In this document: positions 16,725 to 25,963 of the stretch, piece after piece
How positions within the stretch are numbered: the first letter of the stretch is position 1
How the letters are laid out: every line of letters starts with the position of its first letter
Source: Hymenobacter roseosalivarius DSM 11622
Lineage (GTDB): Bacteria; Bacteroidota; Bacteroidia; Cytophagales; Hymenobacteraceae
Length of the DNA stretch: 52,616 nucleotides
NCBI RefSeq assembly: GCF_900176135.1
Contig: NZ_FWWW01000073.1
Location: 9 to 52,624 of the forward strand
Direction of reading: 5' to 3'
Notes under the pieces: model-generated
What the model saw: the letters and a program-made list of their open reading frames with translations, nothing else
What the model was told of the DNA's origin: nothing
Databases searched by the model: none
Program-made: the position numbers and the translations under genes

Positions 16725-18254
16725 ATGGAAGATATAAGTAATCTGGCTAAAATAGTTGTAGATAGACGGGTTGGCGTTCCTCCTCTAATTGATTTTAGCG
16801 CCAAGTCGTCTTCAAACAAAGAAATCGAGTTACTACAAATACTGAGTAGCGAACAACAAGCTACTCAACTCCAAGTAACTAAAGTATTGTATGGGAAAGC
16901 GAATACAACGAATCAGGCTGCTCTTCGCAAACTCAAGTCGAGGGTACAGAAGAAGCTGCTGAACCATTTATATTTTCTTGATCATACTGATCCGCGTCAA
17001 TTTATTTCGAAGCGCTATGAATTACAGTGCTTAGAACTGTATCACCAAGCCAGTATCCTGTTCAAGGAAAGCGAAAGTGAACTGGCTGAGAGGCTGGCAC
17101 GCAAATGTCTACGCTTAGCTCTGGACGGAGAATTTACTCAGTATGTAGTTATGAGTTTAGGATTTCTTCGTCATCTATATGCTCAACTGAGGAAGCCGAA
17201 GCATTACCGCGCTATTTCCAAGCAACTTAAGCACTACCAGGAAATAGCCAAGACAGAAGAAGAAGCACGACAGCTATACTTAGATGTTCGAATGGAGCAA
17301 ACCCAAACCGTGCGGTCGCGACGCTTCTTACTGAATGAATTATCGGCCCACATAACTACAATGGAAAGCCTGCATCGGAAGGCTAATACATATAGTGCGT
17401 TCGAATATTTATATCGAATGCGCTTAATGCGAGAGGAGTTATTGGGTAACTTTGAGGAAATTATTGAGATAACAGGCACAACATCAGTCTTATTTGATAA
17501 GGGTAAAGTCAATAAGAAACGCTTCGATATTCGCTTCAACAAATTTATGAGTGTATGGGCGCACCTGCGTAGTAAACAAGTAGTTAAAGGATTAATTCTT
17601 GCGGAAGACTATATCAAAGATTTTCATCCTTCCTCTGATAATTGGTTTTACTTTCTTGAGCATTATATGCTGTTGGCATTACACGCCAAGGAATACAGCA
17701 AAGCCTATGAGATTTTGCGCTTAGCCCGCAAAAATCCATATTATAGTAAGCAGCGGGCGGCGGCAATACAGCGTTGGGATCTGTTCGAAGTGTATTTGCA
17801 CTTCATTCAGCCTGAGAACTCTTCTTTGCGTCTACAGTTCAGCCAGTTTATTCAGACCGTGCCTGACTATAGCCGGGACAAGCAAGGTTATAACGTGGCT
17901 ATTCTGGTATTGCAGTTTCTGTATTATCTGCGGCAGGGCAACTTGGATGCCTTGCTTACCCGCCTGGAAGGGCTGCGTAAGTATGAGCAGAACCACTTGC
18001 GTGACCCTGCTACTTTGCGAAGCCAGCTATTCTTTCGGCTGTTGCTGCTAATGGTGCGAGAGGATTTTGCCCCCCAGGCCTGCGAAAAGAAAGGTCAGAC
18101 TTTGCTGAACCGTTTGCGGGAGGCTCCACAACCAGGTGACGCTTATGCGGAAAGCGAAATCATTCCATATGAGGATTTATGGGAATTAACGCTCAATATC
18201 CTGCGGGTAAATGCAGAGGCCAGAGCTACCGAAGAGGCAGCGCATGAACGATAA
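16725..18254 (+). CDS. Large helical protein of unknown function (509 residues)
   Basis: I do not recognise this protein. It is soluble, almost entirely helical by composition, with no signal peptide. Residues about 35-85 (LQILSSEQQATQLQVTKVLY and the following RKLKSRVQKKLLNHLYFLD) could form a small winged-helix-like domain. From about 100 to 480 the sequence has TPR-like pairs of helices (for example YFLEHYMLLALHAKEYSKAY). The first two thirds are notably A/T-rich compared with neighbours, while the end has normal composition. That may mean transfer or simply low constraint. A regulator built on helical repeats is one possibility. Confidence 0.82.
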   Translation: MEDISNLAKIVVDRRVGVPPLIDFSAKSSSNKEIELLQILSSEQQATQLQVTKVLYGKANTTNQAALRKLKSRVQKKLLNHLYFLDHTDPRQFISKRYELQCLELYHQASILFKESESELAERLARKCLRLALDGEFTQYVVMSLGFLRHLYAQLRKPKHYRAISKQLKHYQEIAKTEEEARQLYLDVRMEQTQTVRSRRFLLNELSAHITTMESLHRKANTYSAFEYLYRMRLMREELLGNFEEIIEITGTTSVLFDKGKVNKKRFDIRFNKFMSVWAHLRSKQVVKGLILAEDYIKDFHPSSDNWFYFLEHYMLLALHAKEYSKAYEILRLARKNPYYSKQRAAAIQRWDLFEVYLHFIQPENSSLRLQFSQFIQTVPDYSRDKQGYNVAILVLQFLYYLRQGNLDALLTRLEGLRKYEQNHLRDPATLRSQLFFRLLLLMVREDFAPQACEKKGQTLLNRLREAPQPGDAYAESEIIPYEDLWELTLNILRVNAEARATEEAAHER

Positions 18255-18256
18255 AT

Positions 18257-18324
18257 GCCTGGCTACGGGCATAAAAAAGCCCCCAACATACCATTGAGGG
18301 GCTTTTTTATGCCCGTAGCCAGGC
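18257..18324. terminator. Bidirectional terminator with a 27-bp perfect stem
   Basis: Arms 18257-18283 and 18298-18324 pair perfectly. The inner part is the A6-GCCCC/GGGGC-T6 terminator core; the outer part extends it by about 16 bases up to the stop codons on both sides. It serves the plus-strand 509-residue gene and the minus-strand ompA-like gene. Confidence 0.92.
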
Positions 18325-20363
18325 TATTTGGCAGTTACTTTAAACTCCGTACGACGGTTGAGCTGCCGGCCGGCCTTCGTGGTGTTAGGCACCACGGGCT
18401 GCGCATCCCCGTAGCCAGCGAAGCTGAGGCGAGCTTTATCGGTGCCTTTACTCACCAAATAATCAACTACCGCCTTGGCCCGGCGCTGCGATAAATCTTT
18501 GTTATAAGTGCCTTGGCCTACATTATCGGTGTGGCCGCTGATTTCGAGGCGCAGGGCTGGAGCCTCAGTTAGTAGTTTTTGCAAGCGCCCCAGCTCGCTG
18601 GTGCTTTCGCGGCGCAAGGTGGCTTTATCGAAGTCAAAGAAAATATTGTTGAGCACCACTTTGACTCCGACATCGAGCTTTTTGAGCCCGACGTCTTTTA
18701 CCACTTCCGCGTAGGCAGCGCCGGCGGGCAAATCGAAGTTTTCGGAGTGGAACAAATATCCCTCCTGACGCACCACGATTCCGTAGTTAACCCCCGAGGG
18801 CAGTGACACTAGATAACGACCCGACTGAGCATTCGCCAAAAAGGAAGCAATTACCTCATTCCGTTGGTTATCAATTACTTCAATGGTAGCTTCCAGCGGT
18901 TGCTTCGTGAGGTCATCGGTCACTACACCTTTCAGGATAGTTACCTGAGCCGTGGCGATGGGCACGGGCGGAGCCAGTAACGTTTCCTTCACTGGTTGGG
19001 CCCGACTAGCCAGCAACTGATCCTCCTGGGAAAGCATGGGGAGCTTTTCTGAGCCGAGAAAAGTGATCTGATATATGTCTTTGCCCCCCAGTCCTTCTTC
19101 GCGGAAACTCGAATAGTAGCCGTGGCGACTGGAAGCCGAAATCACAAAGAATACATCGTCGTCGGGGGTGTTAATGGGCCAGCCAAGGTTTTCGGGCGTG
19201 CTCCACTTCCCGTTTTCAAGCACCGATTTAAAAATGTCGTAGCCACCCATCGAGTTGTGGCCCTCCGAACTGAAATACATCGTTTTACCGTCGGGGTGCA
19301 GAAACACACCCTCCTCGCCGTAAGGGGTATTAACAGTAGATCCCAGGTTTTGGGCCGGGCCGCGACCCTCCAGCTCTACTTTATAAATGTCACGGCTGCC
19401 AAGTCCTCCTTCCTTATCGCTCACAAAGTACAGGCTGCGGCCATCCGGCGTGTAAGCGGCCGACGACTCGTGGCCTTTACTGTTAATGCGCGCGCCCAGG
19501 CGCTGGGGCTTGCGCCACTCGGCCCCGCGTAGATTAGCTTCGTGCAGGTCGCCGCCATTGTCTTCTACGTATACCAGCATGCGCTGTCCATCAGGGGAGA
19601 GGCCAACGGTGGCATCGTGGCCATCGGTGTTTACGGGAGCGTTTAAATTGCGGGCATCGGTCCATTTTTGGCCTATGCGCGTGCTTTGATAAATATCTTC
19701 GAAGAAGCCGCCCGTTTCAGGGTCAGTCTGCCCCCCAGTAGAATTTTCGCGCCGAGAGGTGAACATCAGCACCGATTCATCGGCCGAAATAACCGGGCTG
19801 TAATCGGCATAGGGCGAGTTGACGGTTGGGCCGGCGTTATCAATAAAAGCCCGTACGGGCTTTTTGCTCATTTTCTGGCCGTTCTCACATTCGGTTATCT
19901 TCTTGCGAATATCAGCCAAAAGGGGAGCGGTATTTTTGCCCCCCGTCGCAGGCTGAGCGGCTTTGTATTCAGCAATGGCTTCCTGCCACTTCCCATTCAG
20001 GTGCAGGCCACGGCCCAATAGGTAATGAATGCGCGGATCAGCATCGGGGGTCAACTTATACGACTTCTGCAAATAGCTGAGCGCTCGCGGCTTGAAACCG
20101 GAATGCAGATAACAGTCGCCAATCTTCAAATTTAGTTCAGCATTATCCGGATTGAGCTTTTGGGCTGCCAGATAGTGAGGCAAGGCCTGCTCATAGCGCG
20201 GCGGGTCCGTATCGTAGCTGCCGTCGCCCTCTTTTATCTCGCGCAAAGCAGCTTTTAAGCCCTCTTTATCATTACCAAAATGGTCCTTGCTAAACTCGAC
20301 GCTCTGCGCGTGGGCCGCTTGTGCGAAGAGCAGAATGGTGAATAGAAATAGTTTATACATCAT
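18324..20363 (-). CDS. OmpA-family outer-membrane/peptidoglycan-binding protein with TPR and PD40 repeats
   Basis: About 679 residues. ATG 20363 (or the adjacent ATG 20360) gives a signal peptide ending AQAAHA before QSVEFS. TPR-like repeats follow (about 30-150). A PD40/WD-like beta-propeller occupies about 180-450 (repeats such as DESVLMFTSRR, DGRSLYFVSDKEGGLGSRDIY). A carboxypeptidase-regulatory-like domain lies near 500-570. The OmpA domain ends the protein (NIFFDFDKATLRRESTSEL, SGHTDNVGQGTYNKDLSQRR, GYGDAQPVVPN). The layout matches OmpA proteins often linked to gliding and T9SS in this phylum. It carries two GGGGGGCAAA motifs. Confidence 0.92.
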   Translation of the reverse strand: MMYKLFLFTILLFAQAAHAQSVEFSKDHFGNDKEGLKAALREIKEGDGSYDTDPPRYEQALPHYLAAQKLNPDNAELNLKIGDCYLHSGFKPRALSYLQKSYKLTPDADPRIHYLLGRGLHLNGKWQEAIAEYKAAQPATGGKNTAPLLADIRKKITECENGQKMSKKPVRAFIDNAGPTVNSPYADYSPVISADESVLMFTSRRENSTGGQTDPETGGFFEDIYQSTRIGQKWTDARNLNAPVNTDGHDATVGLSPDGQRMLVYVEDNGGDLHEANLRGAEWRKPQRLGARINSKGHESSAAYTPDGRSLYFVSDKEGGLGSRDIYKVELEGRGPAQNLGSTVNTPYGEEGVFLHPDGKTMYFSSEGHNSMGGYDIFKSVLENGKWSTPENLGWPINTPDDDVFFVISASSRHGYYSSFREEGLGGKDIYQITFLGSEKLPMLSQEDQLLASRAQPVKETLLAPPVPIATAQVTILKGVVTDDLTKQPLEATIEVIDNQRNEVIASFLANAQSGRYLVSLPSGVNYGIVVRQEGYLFHSENFDLPAGAAYAEVVKDVGLKKLDVGVKVVLNNIFFDFDKATLRRESTSELGRLQKLLTEAPALRLEISGHTDNVGQGTYNKDLSQRRAKAVVDYLVSKGTDKARLSFAGYGDAQPVVPNTTKAGRQLNRRTEFKVTAK

Positions 20364-20462
20364 CTCGCTGTGTTGTTCTGACGTGTTTTTCCTGAGCTTA
20401 TTTGCCCTAGGAAGCATTAGGCATTTGTCGTCGGGCAGCTCGCCGGTGTCTATAATTTTGCT

Positions 20463-21524
20463 TTATTCGCTGCCGCAACCGGAGTTGGCGGCGTAGCTGC
20501 TGCCTGCTTCCAAGCCAAGCTCGGCGGCTTTGCGCCAGTCTTGGCAAGCGCCCGGCGTGTCGCGGAGCATTTCGCGGGCGTGACCCCGGTTGAGGTAGGC
20601 TTCCGCGTATTGCGGGTTGAGACCGATAGCTTTTCCTGCATCGGCGGCGGCCTTTTTATAGTCTTCCAGTTTTAGATAAGCTGCCGCACGGTTATTCCAG
20701 GCAAATGCATAGGAAGCGTCGAGGCTGAGCGCCTTGCCAAAATCTTCGGCCGCTCCGTGGTAGTCAGCGGCCTCGTAGCGGGCGCTGCCCCGGTTGCTGT
20801 AGGCAATGGCATTATCCGTTTTCTTCGCCAGATACTCATTATGGTCAGCTATAGCACCTTTTAAGTCACCCGCGCGGCGGCGAGTCGCTGCCCGGTTCAG
20901 CAGCGCCGGAAGCAACTCTGGTTGTAAGGTCAGGGCTTTCGAATAGTCTTGGATGGCCGCCGCGAAGTTGCCAAGCTGGCGCTGTGCACTGGCCCGGTCG
21001 TGGTAGGCGTAGGCATAGTTTGGGTCGGCTTTCAGGGCCTGATCGAAATCAGCCTTGGCCGCTTGATAGTCGCCTTTTTCGAAACGCAACGCTCCCCGAT
21101 AATACCAGGCCGGAGCGAAATCAGCTTTGGTTTCGGTGGCTTTCGTATAGTCCTGCTCTGCTTCGGTCCGCTGACCCAGTGCTTCACGGGCCTGGCCACG
21201 CCCAAAATAGGAAGTATAACCCGTTGGCTCCAGTCGGATGGCAGCATCATAATCCTGCACGGCCTGCGGATAATCTTTCAGCTCATAACGGGTGGTAGCA
21301 CGATTGTAGTATGCTTTGGCGAAGTCGGGCCGAGCAGCCAGTGCTTTATCAAAATCCTGAAGGGCAGCTTGGTAGCTTTTGCTGTTATACTTCGTTACGC
21401 CACTGTTGTACATCTTCTCAGCTAGCTGGGCGGGCGGCAGTGTAGTGGCGCGCACCGTGTCTACCTGAGCTTTGGCACCGATTGTAAAGCCCAAGGAAAT
21501 AGCCAGAATATAGATTCGTAGCAT
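20463..21524 (-). CDS. Exported TPR-repeat protein
   Basis: A 353-residue protein with signal peptide MLRIYILAISLGFTIGAKA. About nine tandem 34-residue TPR units fill residues 30-340 (for example AYYNRATTRYELKDYPQAVQ, AYHDRASAQRQLGNFAAAIQ). The C-terminus ends GSSYAANSGCGSE. It is a protein-interaction scaffold in the periplasm or at the outer membrane. It lies 99 bases upstream of the ompA-like gene on the same strand, so the two may work together. Confidence 0.9.
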   Translation of the reverse strand: MLRIYILAISLGFTIGAKAQVDTVRATTLPPAQLAEKMYNSGVTKYNSKSYQAALQDFDKALAARPDFAKAYYNRATTRYELKDYPQAVQDYDAAIRLEPTGYTSYFGRGQAREALGQRTEAEQDYTKATETKADFAPAWYYRGALRFEKGDYQAAKADFDQALKADPNYAYAYHDRASAQRQLGNFAAAIQDYSKALTLQPELLPALLNRAATRRRAGDLKGAIADHNEYLAKKTDNAIAYSNRGSARYEAADYHGAAEDFGKALSLDASYAFAWNNRAAAYLKLEDYKKAAADAGKAIGLNPQYAEAYLNRGHAREMLRDTPGACQDWRKAAELGLEAGSSYAANSGCGSE

Positions 21525-21766
21525 AGTATTCTATATAAGTGATTTCTAGGTGTTAAATATAATTTTATTTGTTGAATAAGGTCTTTAAAGTGCTGTATTT
21601 GTTTGTTTAATTGTGTTTAATCAATAAAATTTATGCTGATTATATAATCTTTGCACTCTCTGTTTTTTTAGGTTGACCTTATACTCAGGCTATTTTATAT
21701 TTAACATCTGCGCCACGCAACCTGCTCCACTTAATGATGGTTGTGCAGGCAGCCCCGAAGTTTGCG
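21525..21766. other. AT-rich spacer between divergent TPR and bacilliredoxin genes
   Basis: On the minus strand a TATATTTA sequence, one mismatch to the -7 consensus, lies 24-45 bases before the TPR start. The plus-strand side leads to the bacilliredoxin promoter. Nothing else was seen. Confidence 0.35.
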
Positions 21767-21774
21767 TATTTTTG
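21767..21774 (+). promoter_or_regulatory. -7 promoter box of the bacilliredoxin gene
   Basis: TATTTTTG followed by C matches TAnnTTTG. A TTG at 21741-21743 is a possible, slightly distant -33 element. The leader to ATG 21825 is about 45 bases. Confidence 0.5.
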
Positions 21775-21824
21775 CGTCGCCTACGGGCTCATCATTCGAT
21801 TTTTCATCTTAGCCTATCTCACTC

Positions 21825-22247
21825 ATGGCAACTTACCCCGAATACATGGTAGCTCCCATCCGCCAAGACCTTACGTCGGCGGGCTTTGAGCAACTTATGA
21901 CCCCCGAAGAAGTTGATGCAGTACTGAACGAGCAGAGTGGCACTGTGCTAGTAGCCGTCAACTCGGTATGTGGCTGCGCCGCCGCTAAAGCCCGCCCCGC
22001 CCTAAAAATGGCCCTGGCCAGCGCCGACAAAAAGCCTGCTAAGCTGGTGACCGTATTTGCCGGCATGGAAACAGAAGCCGTCGACAAAGCACGTCAGCAC
22101 ATGCTACCCTATCCTCCCTCATCCCCCAGCATCGCCCTGTTCAAAGATGGTGAACTGGTCCATATGATTGAGCGGTACCATATTGAAGGCAGCGACACGA
22201 TGCGTATCGTGAACAACCTGCAAGGCGCATTTGAAGAGTATTGCTAG
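21825..22247 (+). CDS. Bacilliredoxin, BrxA/BrxB (DUF1094/YphP) family
   Basis: A 140-residue thioredoxin-fold protein of the family that removes bacillithiol from proteins. The CGC active-site motif sits in NSVCGCAAAKARPA (about residues 46-60). HMLPYPPSSPSIALFKDGEL and the C-terminal NNLQGAFEEYC match the family. In its own species the thiol partner is not visible from the sequence. It is monocistronic, ending in a composite terminator. Confidence 0.93.
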   Translation: MATYPEYMVAPIRQDLTSAGFEQLMTPEEVDAVLNEQSGTVLVAVNSVCGCAAAKARPALKMALASADKKPAKLVTVFAGMETEAVDKARQHMLPYPPSSPSIALFKDGELVHMIERYHIEGSDTMRIVNNLQGAFEEYC

Positions 22248-22391
22248 ATCACGGATTTAACCGGATTACACGGATTTTTCGATCACTGACTAGAGCAACA
22301 AAAAAGCCCCCCAGAACCTTTCTGGGGGGCTTTTTGCTAAACGGAATCAATCAGCTAAATCTGATCTGTGTAATCCGAAAAATCCGTGATC
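22247..22391. repeat. Inverted repeat enclosing a terminator between bacilliredoxin and recQ
   Basis: Outer arms (about 22247-22279 and 22363-22391) share GATCACGGATTT and CGGATTACAC in opposite orientations with few mismatches. The arms abut the stop codons of both convergent genes. The inner part holds a separate perfect terminator. GGATTACACGGATT-type repeats are, from memory, widely dispersed in Bacteroidota. Confidence 0.8.
22301..22336. terminator. Bidirectional intrinsic terminator (inner hairpin)
   Basis: Arms AAAAAGCCCCCCAGA (22301-22315) and TCTGGGGGGCTTTTT (22321-22335) pair perfectly with a 5-base loop. It serves the convergent bacilliredoxin and recQ genes. Confidence 0.93.
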
Positions 22392-22392
22392 C

Positions 22393-24591
22393 TTAGTTGG
22401 CGTACTCGCTCAGGAACTTGATGCGCATAAGGCGCAAATCTTCCTCTGTGTATTCGTCGGGGCCAAGTTCTTTCAGAGCCACGGCAATATTGTCGGTATT
22501 CGACTGCAGGAAATAATCCGTGATTTCGGCTTGACGGTCGTGGTCCAGGATGCCATCGATATAGTAGTTTAGGTTAAGCTTGGTGCCGGCGTAGCAGATG
22601 TGCTCAATCTCCTCCATCAATTCGCGCATATCAATGCCTTTAGAGGAAGCTATTTCCTCCAAATCCATCTTCTTATCAATTTGCTGAATAATGTAAATCT
22701 TGATTTTTGACTTATTGACGGCCGATTTCACAACTACATCGGCGGCCGTCATTATGTCGTTATCCTCGACGTACTTCTGAATTAGCTGCAGGAAAGGCGC
22801 CCCAAACTTACTGGCCTTACCCTGGCCCACGCCGCCCACATGGGCGAGGTCGTCCATCTTCACGGGGAAGGTGGTGGCCATTTCCTTCAACGACGGGTCT
22901 TGGAATAGGACGTAAGGAGGCAAGTTTTTATCCTTCGCCATCTTCTTACGCAGAGACTTCAGCATTTCAAACAACGCTTCGTCGTGGCCGGCGGCCTGCT
23001 GCACCTCTTCCTGCTGCTGCTCCTGCTGCACCTCCTCGTCGTAGTTGTGGTCCTTGGTGAACTTGATTGAATGAGGATTTTCGATGAATTCTTGACCTTT
23101 AGAACTCATTTTTACGACCCCAAAATTTTCAATATCCTTTTCCAGGAAGCCATTGAGCAGTACTTGCCGGAGCACCGAATGCCAGAATGCGGCATCATGA
23201 TCTTTACCTTGCCCGTACACTTCCAGCTTATTATGGCCGTAGCTTTCTACGTGGGCATTATTCATGCCCATCAGTACAGTGCCAATGTGCTCCAGGCCAA
23301 AACGCTCATTGGTTAGCACCACGGCTTTCAAGGCCATTAATACTTCTTCTTTCGCTTCAAAACGCCCCTTTGGGTGCTTGCAGTTGTCGCAGAAGCCACA
23401 GTCTTTCTCGAACGCCTCGCCGAAATAATGCAGTAGCTGCTTACGCCGACACACGGCCGAATCGGCGTAGTTGGCCATCTCCTGCAAGAGCAGCTTGCCA
23501 TTGTCGCGCTCCGTGACGGGCTTGTCCTTATTGAACTTCTCCAGCTTCACGATATCATCGTAGCTGTAAAACATCAGGCAATTGCCCTCCAGACCGTCGC
23601 GGCCGCCGCGGCCGGTTTCCTGGTAGTAGCCCTCAATGCTCTTGGGCGTATCGTAGTGAATCACGAACCGCACGTCGGGCTTATCGATGCCCATACCAAA
23701 GGCGATGGTGGCTACAATAACGTCGGCTTCTTCATTTAAAAAAGCATCCTGATTTGCCATGCGCACCTGCGGGTCGAGGCCGGCGTGGTAGGGGAGGGCC
23801 TTCACGTCGTTTACGCGCAGCAGCTCCGCAATTTCCTCCACCTTCTTGCGCGAAAGACAATACACGATGCCAGCCTTGCCTTTGTGGTGCTTTACGTACT
23901 GAATCAGCTGTTTTTTGGTGTTGTGCTTGGGCCGGACTTCGTAATAAAGATTGGTGCGGTTAAATGAAGTTTTGAACACCGAAGCATCGTCCATCTGCAG
24001 GTTTTTCTGGATATCCAGCTGCACTTTGGGTGTGGCCGTGGCCGTGAGGGCGATGATAGGTACGTTGGCTCCCAGATTATCGATGATGCCGCGAATCTTG
24101 CGGTACTCCGGCCGGAAATCGTGGCCCCATTCCGAAATGCAGTGTGCTTCGTCAATGGCCACGAATGAAATAGTGGCCTTTTGCAGAAATTCGATGGTTT
24201 CGTCTTTCGTAAGTGACTCCGGAGCAACGTACAGCAGGCGTACCTCGCCACTGATCACGTCTTTCTTCACCCGATTAATCTCTGATTTCGACAACGTCGA
24301 GTTCAGAAACTGCGCGTTCACACCAAAAGCATTCAGCTGATCTACCTGATTTTTCATCAAAGCAATCAGGGGCGAAATCACGATGGCCGTGCCCGGCAGC
24401 ACCAGCGCCGGCAGCTGATAACAGAGCGACTTGCCCGCCCCGGTAGGCATGATTACGAAGGTATTATGACCGTCGATGACGTTTCGGATGACGGCTTCCT
24501 GGGTGCCGCGGAACTGGCCGTACCCAAAAACTTCCTTTAACTTGCCTTTCAGATCAGCCGTTGGCGCTGTCACTTGTTTTAGGGCTGGCAT
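22393..24591 (-). CDS. recQ: ATP-dependent DNA helicase RecQ
   Basis: A 732-residue 3'-5' helicase acting in recombination and repair. ATG 24591 gives MPALKQVTAPTADLKGKLKE; an in-frame GTG lies 4 codons earlier. Walker A is PTGAGKSLCYQLP, the DEAH box is AIDEAHCISEWGHDFRPEY, and the zinc site of the RQC domain is CRRKQLL...CGFCDNC. An HRDC domain follows (LRKKMAKDKNLPPYVLFQDP) at about 530-600. An additional C-terminal region of about 110 residues is commonly seen in this phylum. It diverges from kdsD. Confidence 0.96.
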   Translation of the reverse strand: MPALKQVTAPTADLKGKLKEVFGYGQFRGTQEAVIRNVIDGHNTFVIMPTGAGKSLCYQLPALVLPGTAIVISPLIALMKNQVDQLNAFGVNAQFLNSTLSKSEINRVKKDVISGEVRLLYVAPESLTKDETIEFLQKATISFVAIDEAHCISEWGHDFRPEYRKIRGIIDNLGANVPIIALTATATPKVQLDIQKNLQMDDASVFKTSFNRTNLYYEVRPKHNTKKQLIQYVKHHKGKAGIVYCLSRKKVEEIAELLRVNDVKALPYHAGLDPQVRMANQDAFLNEEADVIVATIAFGMGIDKPDVRFVIHYDTPKSIEGYYQETGRGGRDGLEGNCLMFYSYDDIVKLEKFNKDKPVTERDNGKLLLQEMANYADSAVCRRKQLLHYFGEAFEKDCGFCDNCKHPKGRFEAKEEVLMALKAVVLTNERFGLEHIGTVLMGMNNAHVESYGHNKLEVYGQGKDHDAAFWHSVLRQVLLNGFLEKDIENFGVVKMSSKGQEFIENPHSIKFTKDHNYDEEVQQEQQQEEVQQAAGHDEALFEMLKSLRKKMAKDKNLPPYVLFQDPSLKEMATTFPVKMDDLAHVGGVGQGKASKFGAPFLQLIQKYVEDNDIMTAADVVVKSAVNKSKIKIYIIQQIDKKMDLEEIASSKGIDMRELMEEIEHICYAGTKLNLNYYIDGILDHDRQAEITDYFLQSNTDNIAVALKELGPDEYTEEDLRLMRIKFLSEYAN

Positions 24592-24628
24592 GGTCTCTCT
24601 CACTTACTCGGTTATGGATTGCGAACGG

Positions 24629-24653
24629 GAGTGCAAACACGCATGTTGCACTC
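24629..24653. promoter_or_regulatory. Palindrome in the recQ-kdsD intergenic region
   Basis: GAGTGCAA (24629-24636) and TTGCACTC (24646-24653) form an inverted repeat with a 9-base spacer, 38 bases upstream of the recQ ATG. It could be an operator for a dimeric regulator. No -7 box was found for either gene. Confidence 0.35.
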
Positions 24654-24794
24654 TCAATCTAATGGTTTTTTGGTATTTACGAAACAGTAGTTGGTTGCTA
24701 ACCATTTAAATACAGTGTTAAAGCACCGGTATACACCACCAAAACAGCAACACAACTAACAGCCATAGGTCCAAGACTTGAAACCAACGACGGG

Positions 24795-25826
24795 ATGAAC
24801 AACCAACTACTCGGTACCGACTACTCAGTTCCGACTATCAAATTTAGATTGAAACCGCAGAACGAACTCAACGCAATTGCAAAAAAAGTGCTTCATGAAG
24901 AGGCAAGCGCCATTCAGTGTGTAGCAGAGGCATTGGATAGAACGTTAGATTTTGCACAATGCGTAGAAGCAATACTATCTTTGCGGGGTAGAGTAGTGGT
25001 GACGGGCATTGGCAAAAGTGCCCACATCGCGGCCAAAATAGTGGCTACGCTGAACTCTACGGGTACTCCAGCCCTGTTTATGCACGCCGCCGACGCTATT
25101 CACGGCGACTTAGGCATGATTCAGCCAGAAGATTTTGTCATTGCCATCAGTAAAAGTGGTGACACGCCGGAAATAAAAGTATTGGTTCCCTTACTGAAGC
25201 GGAAAGGGGTGCCCCTGGCCGCTTTGGTTGCCAATGCCGATTCCTACTTGGCTGTACAGGCCAACTACGTGCTGCACGCGCCCATTACCCGCGAGGCCTG
25301 TCCGCACAATCTGGCCCCCACCACCAGTACGACGGCCGCGCTGGCGCTCGGTGACGCGCTGGCCGTATGCCTGCTCGAGTCGCGCGATTTTACTTCCGCC
25401 GACTTTGCCCGCCTGCATCCGGGTGGTACTTTGGGCAAGAAGCTTTACTTGAAAGTCGGGGACTTAAGCCGGCAGAATCAGGCGCCGCAAGTGCTGGAAA
25501 ATGCCCCCCTGCGCGAGATTATCCTGGAAATATCGGGCAAGCGCTTGGGTGCTACGGCTGTTCTTAGTGAAGATGATAATCGCCTGTTAGGAATCATCAC
25601 CGATGGTGACCTGCGTCGGATGCTTACCAACTATACTAACCTAGAAGACGTTCGGGCCCACAACATTCTCACACCATTGCCTATTACCATCGACATAGAT
25701 GACTTCGCTGCTGAAGCGCTGGCTCGCATGCAGCAGCGCAATATTACCCAGCTCATCGTGACGGATGCCGGCCGATTCAGCGGCTTTATTCATCTGCATG
25801 ATTTGCTGCGTGAAGGCTTAGTATAG
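24795..25826 (+). CDS. kdsD: Arabinose-5-phosphate isomerase, KpsF/GutQ/KdsD family
   Basis: Converts ribulose-5-phosphate to arabinose-5-phosphate, the first step towards Kdo for LPS. The protein has 343 residues. A sugar-isomerase (SIS) domain (residues about 55-185) carries GIGKSAHIAAKIVATLNSTG, AIHGDLGM and AISKSGDTPE. Two CBS domains follow (about 225-340). The N-terminus is about 18 residues longer than usual, as no other in-frame start fits better. manC follows after 137 bases. Confidence 0.93.
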   Translation: MNNQLLGTDYSVPTIKFRLKPQNELNAIAKKVLHEEASAIQCVAEALDRTLDFAQCVEAILSLRGRVVVTGIGKSAHIAAKIVATLNSTGTPALFMHAADAIHGDLGMIQPEDFVIAISKSGDTPEIKVLVPLLKRKGVPLAALVANADSYLAVQANYVLHAPITREACPHNLAPTTSTTAALALGDALAVCLLESRDFTSADFARLHPGGTLGKKLYLKVGDLSRQNQAPQVLENAPLREIILEISGKRLGATAVLSEDDNRLLGIITDGDLRRMLTNYTNLEDVRAHNILTPLPITIDIDDFAAEALARMQQRNITQLIVTDAGRFSGFIHLHDLLREGLV

Positions 25827-25963
25827 AGGCAAAATTTGCATTGAGGGAAGGGGCGCTTTGGTAGTACATTTTGGCCGGATTCGTGCAGAGGGGGCACAAC
25901 CCTGAAATATTTCGGACCTTTGCCCCGATTTAACTTTAACCTGGTTTTGGTTAAGCCTATTCT

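Noticed and set aside
20453..20460. TAATTTTG on the plus strand, antisense to the 3' end of the TPR gene
   Set aside because: It matches the -7 box, but no plus-strand gene follows and there is no -33 element. A chance match is likely.
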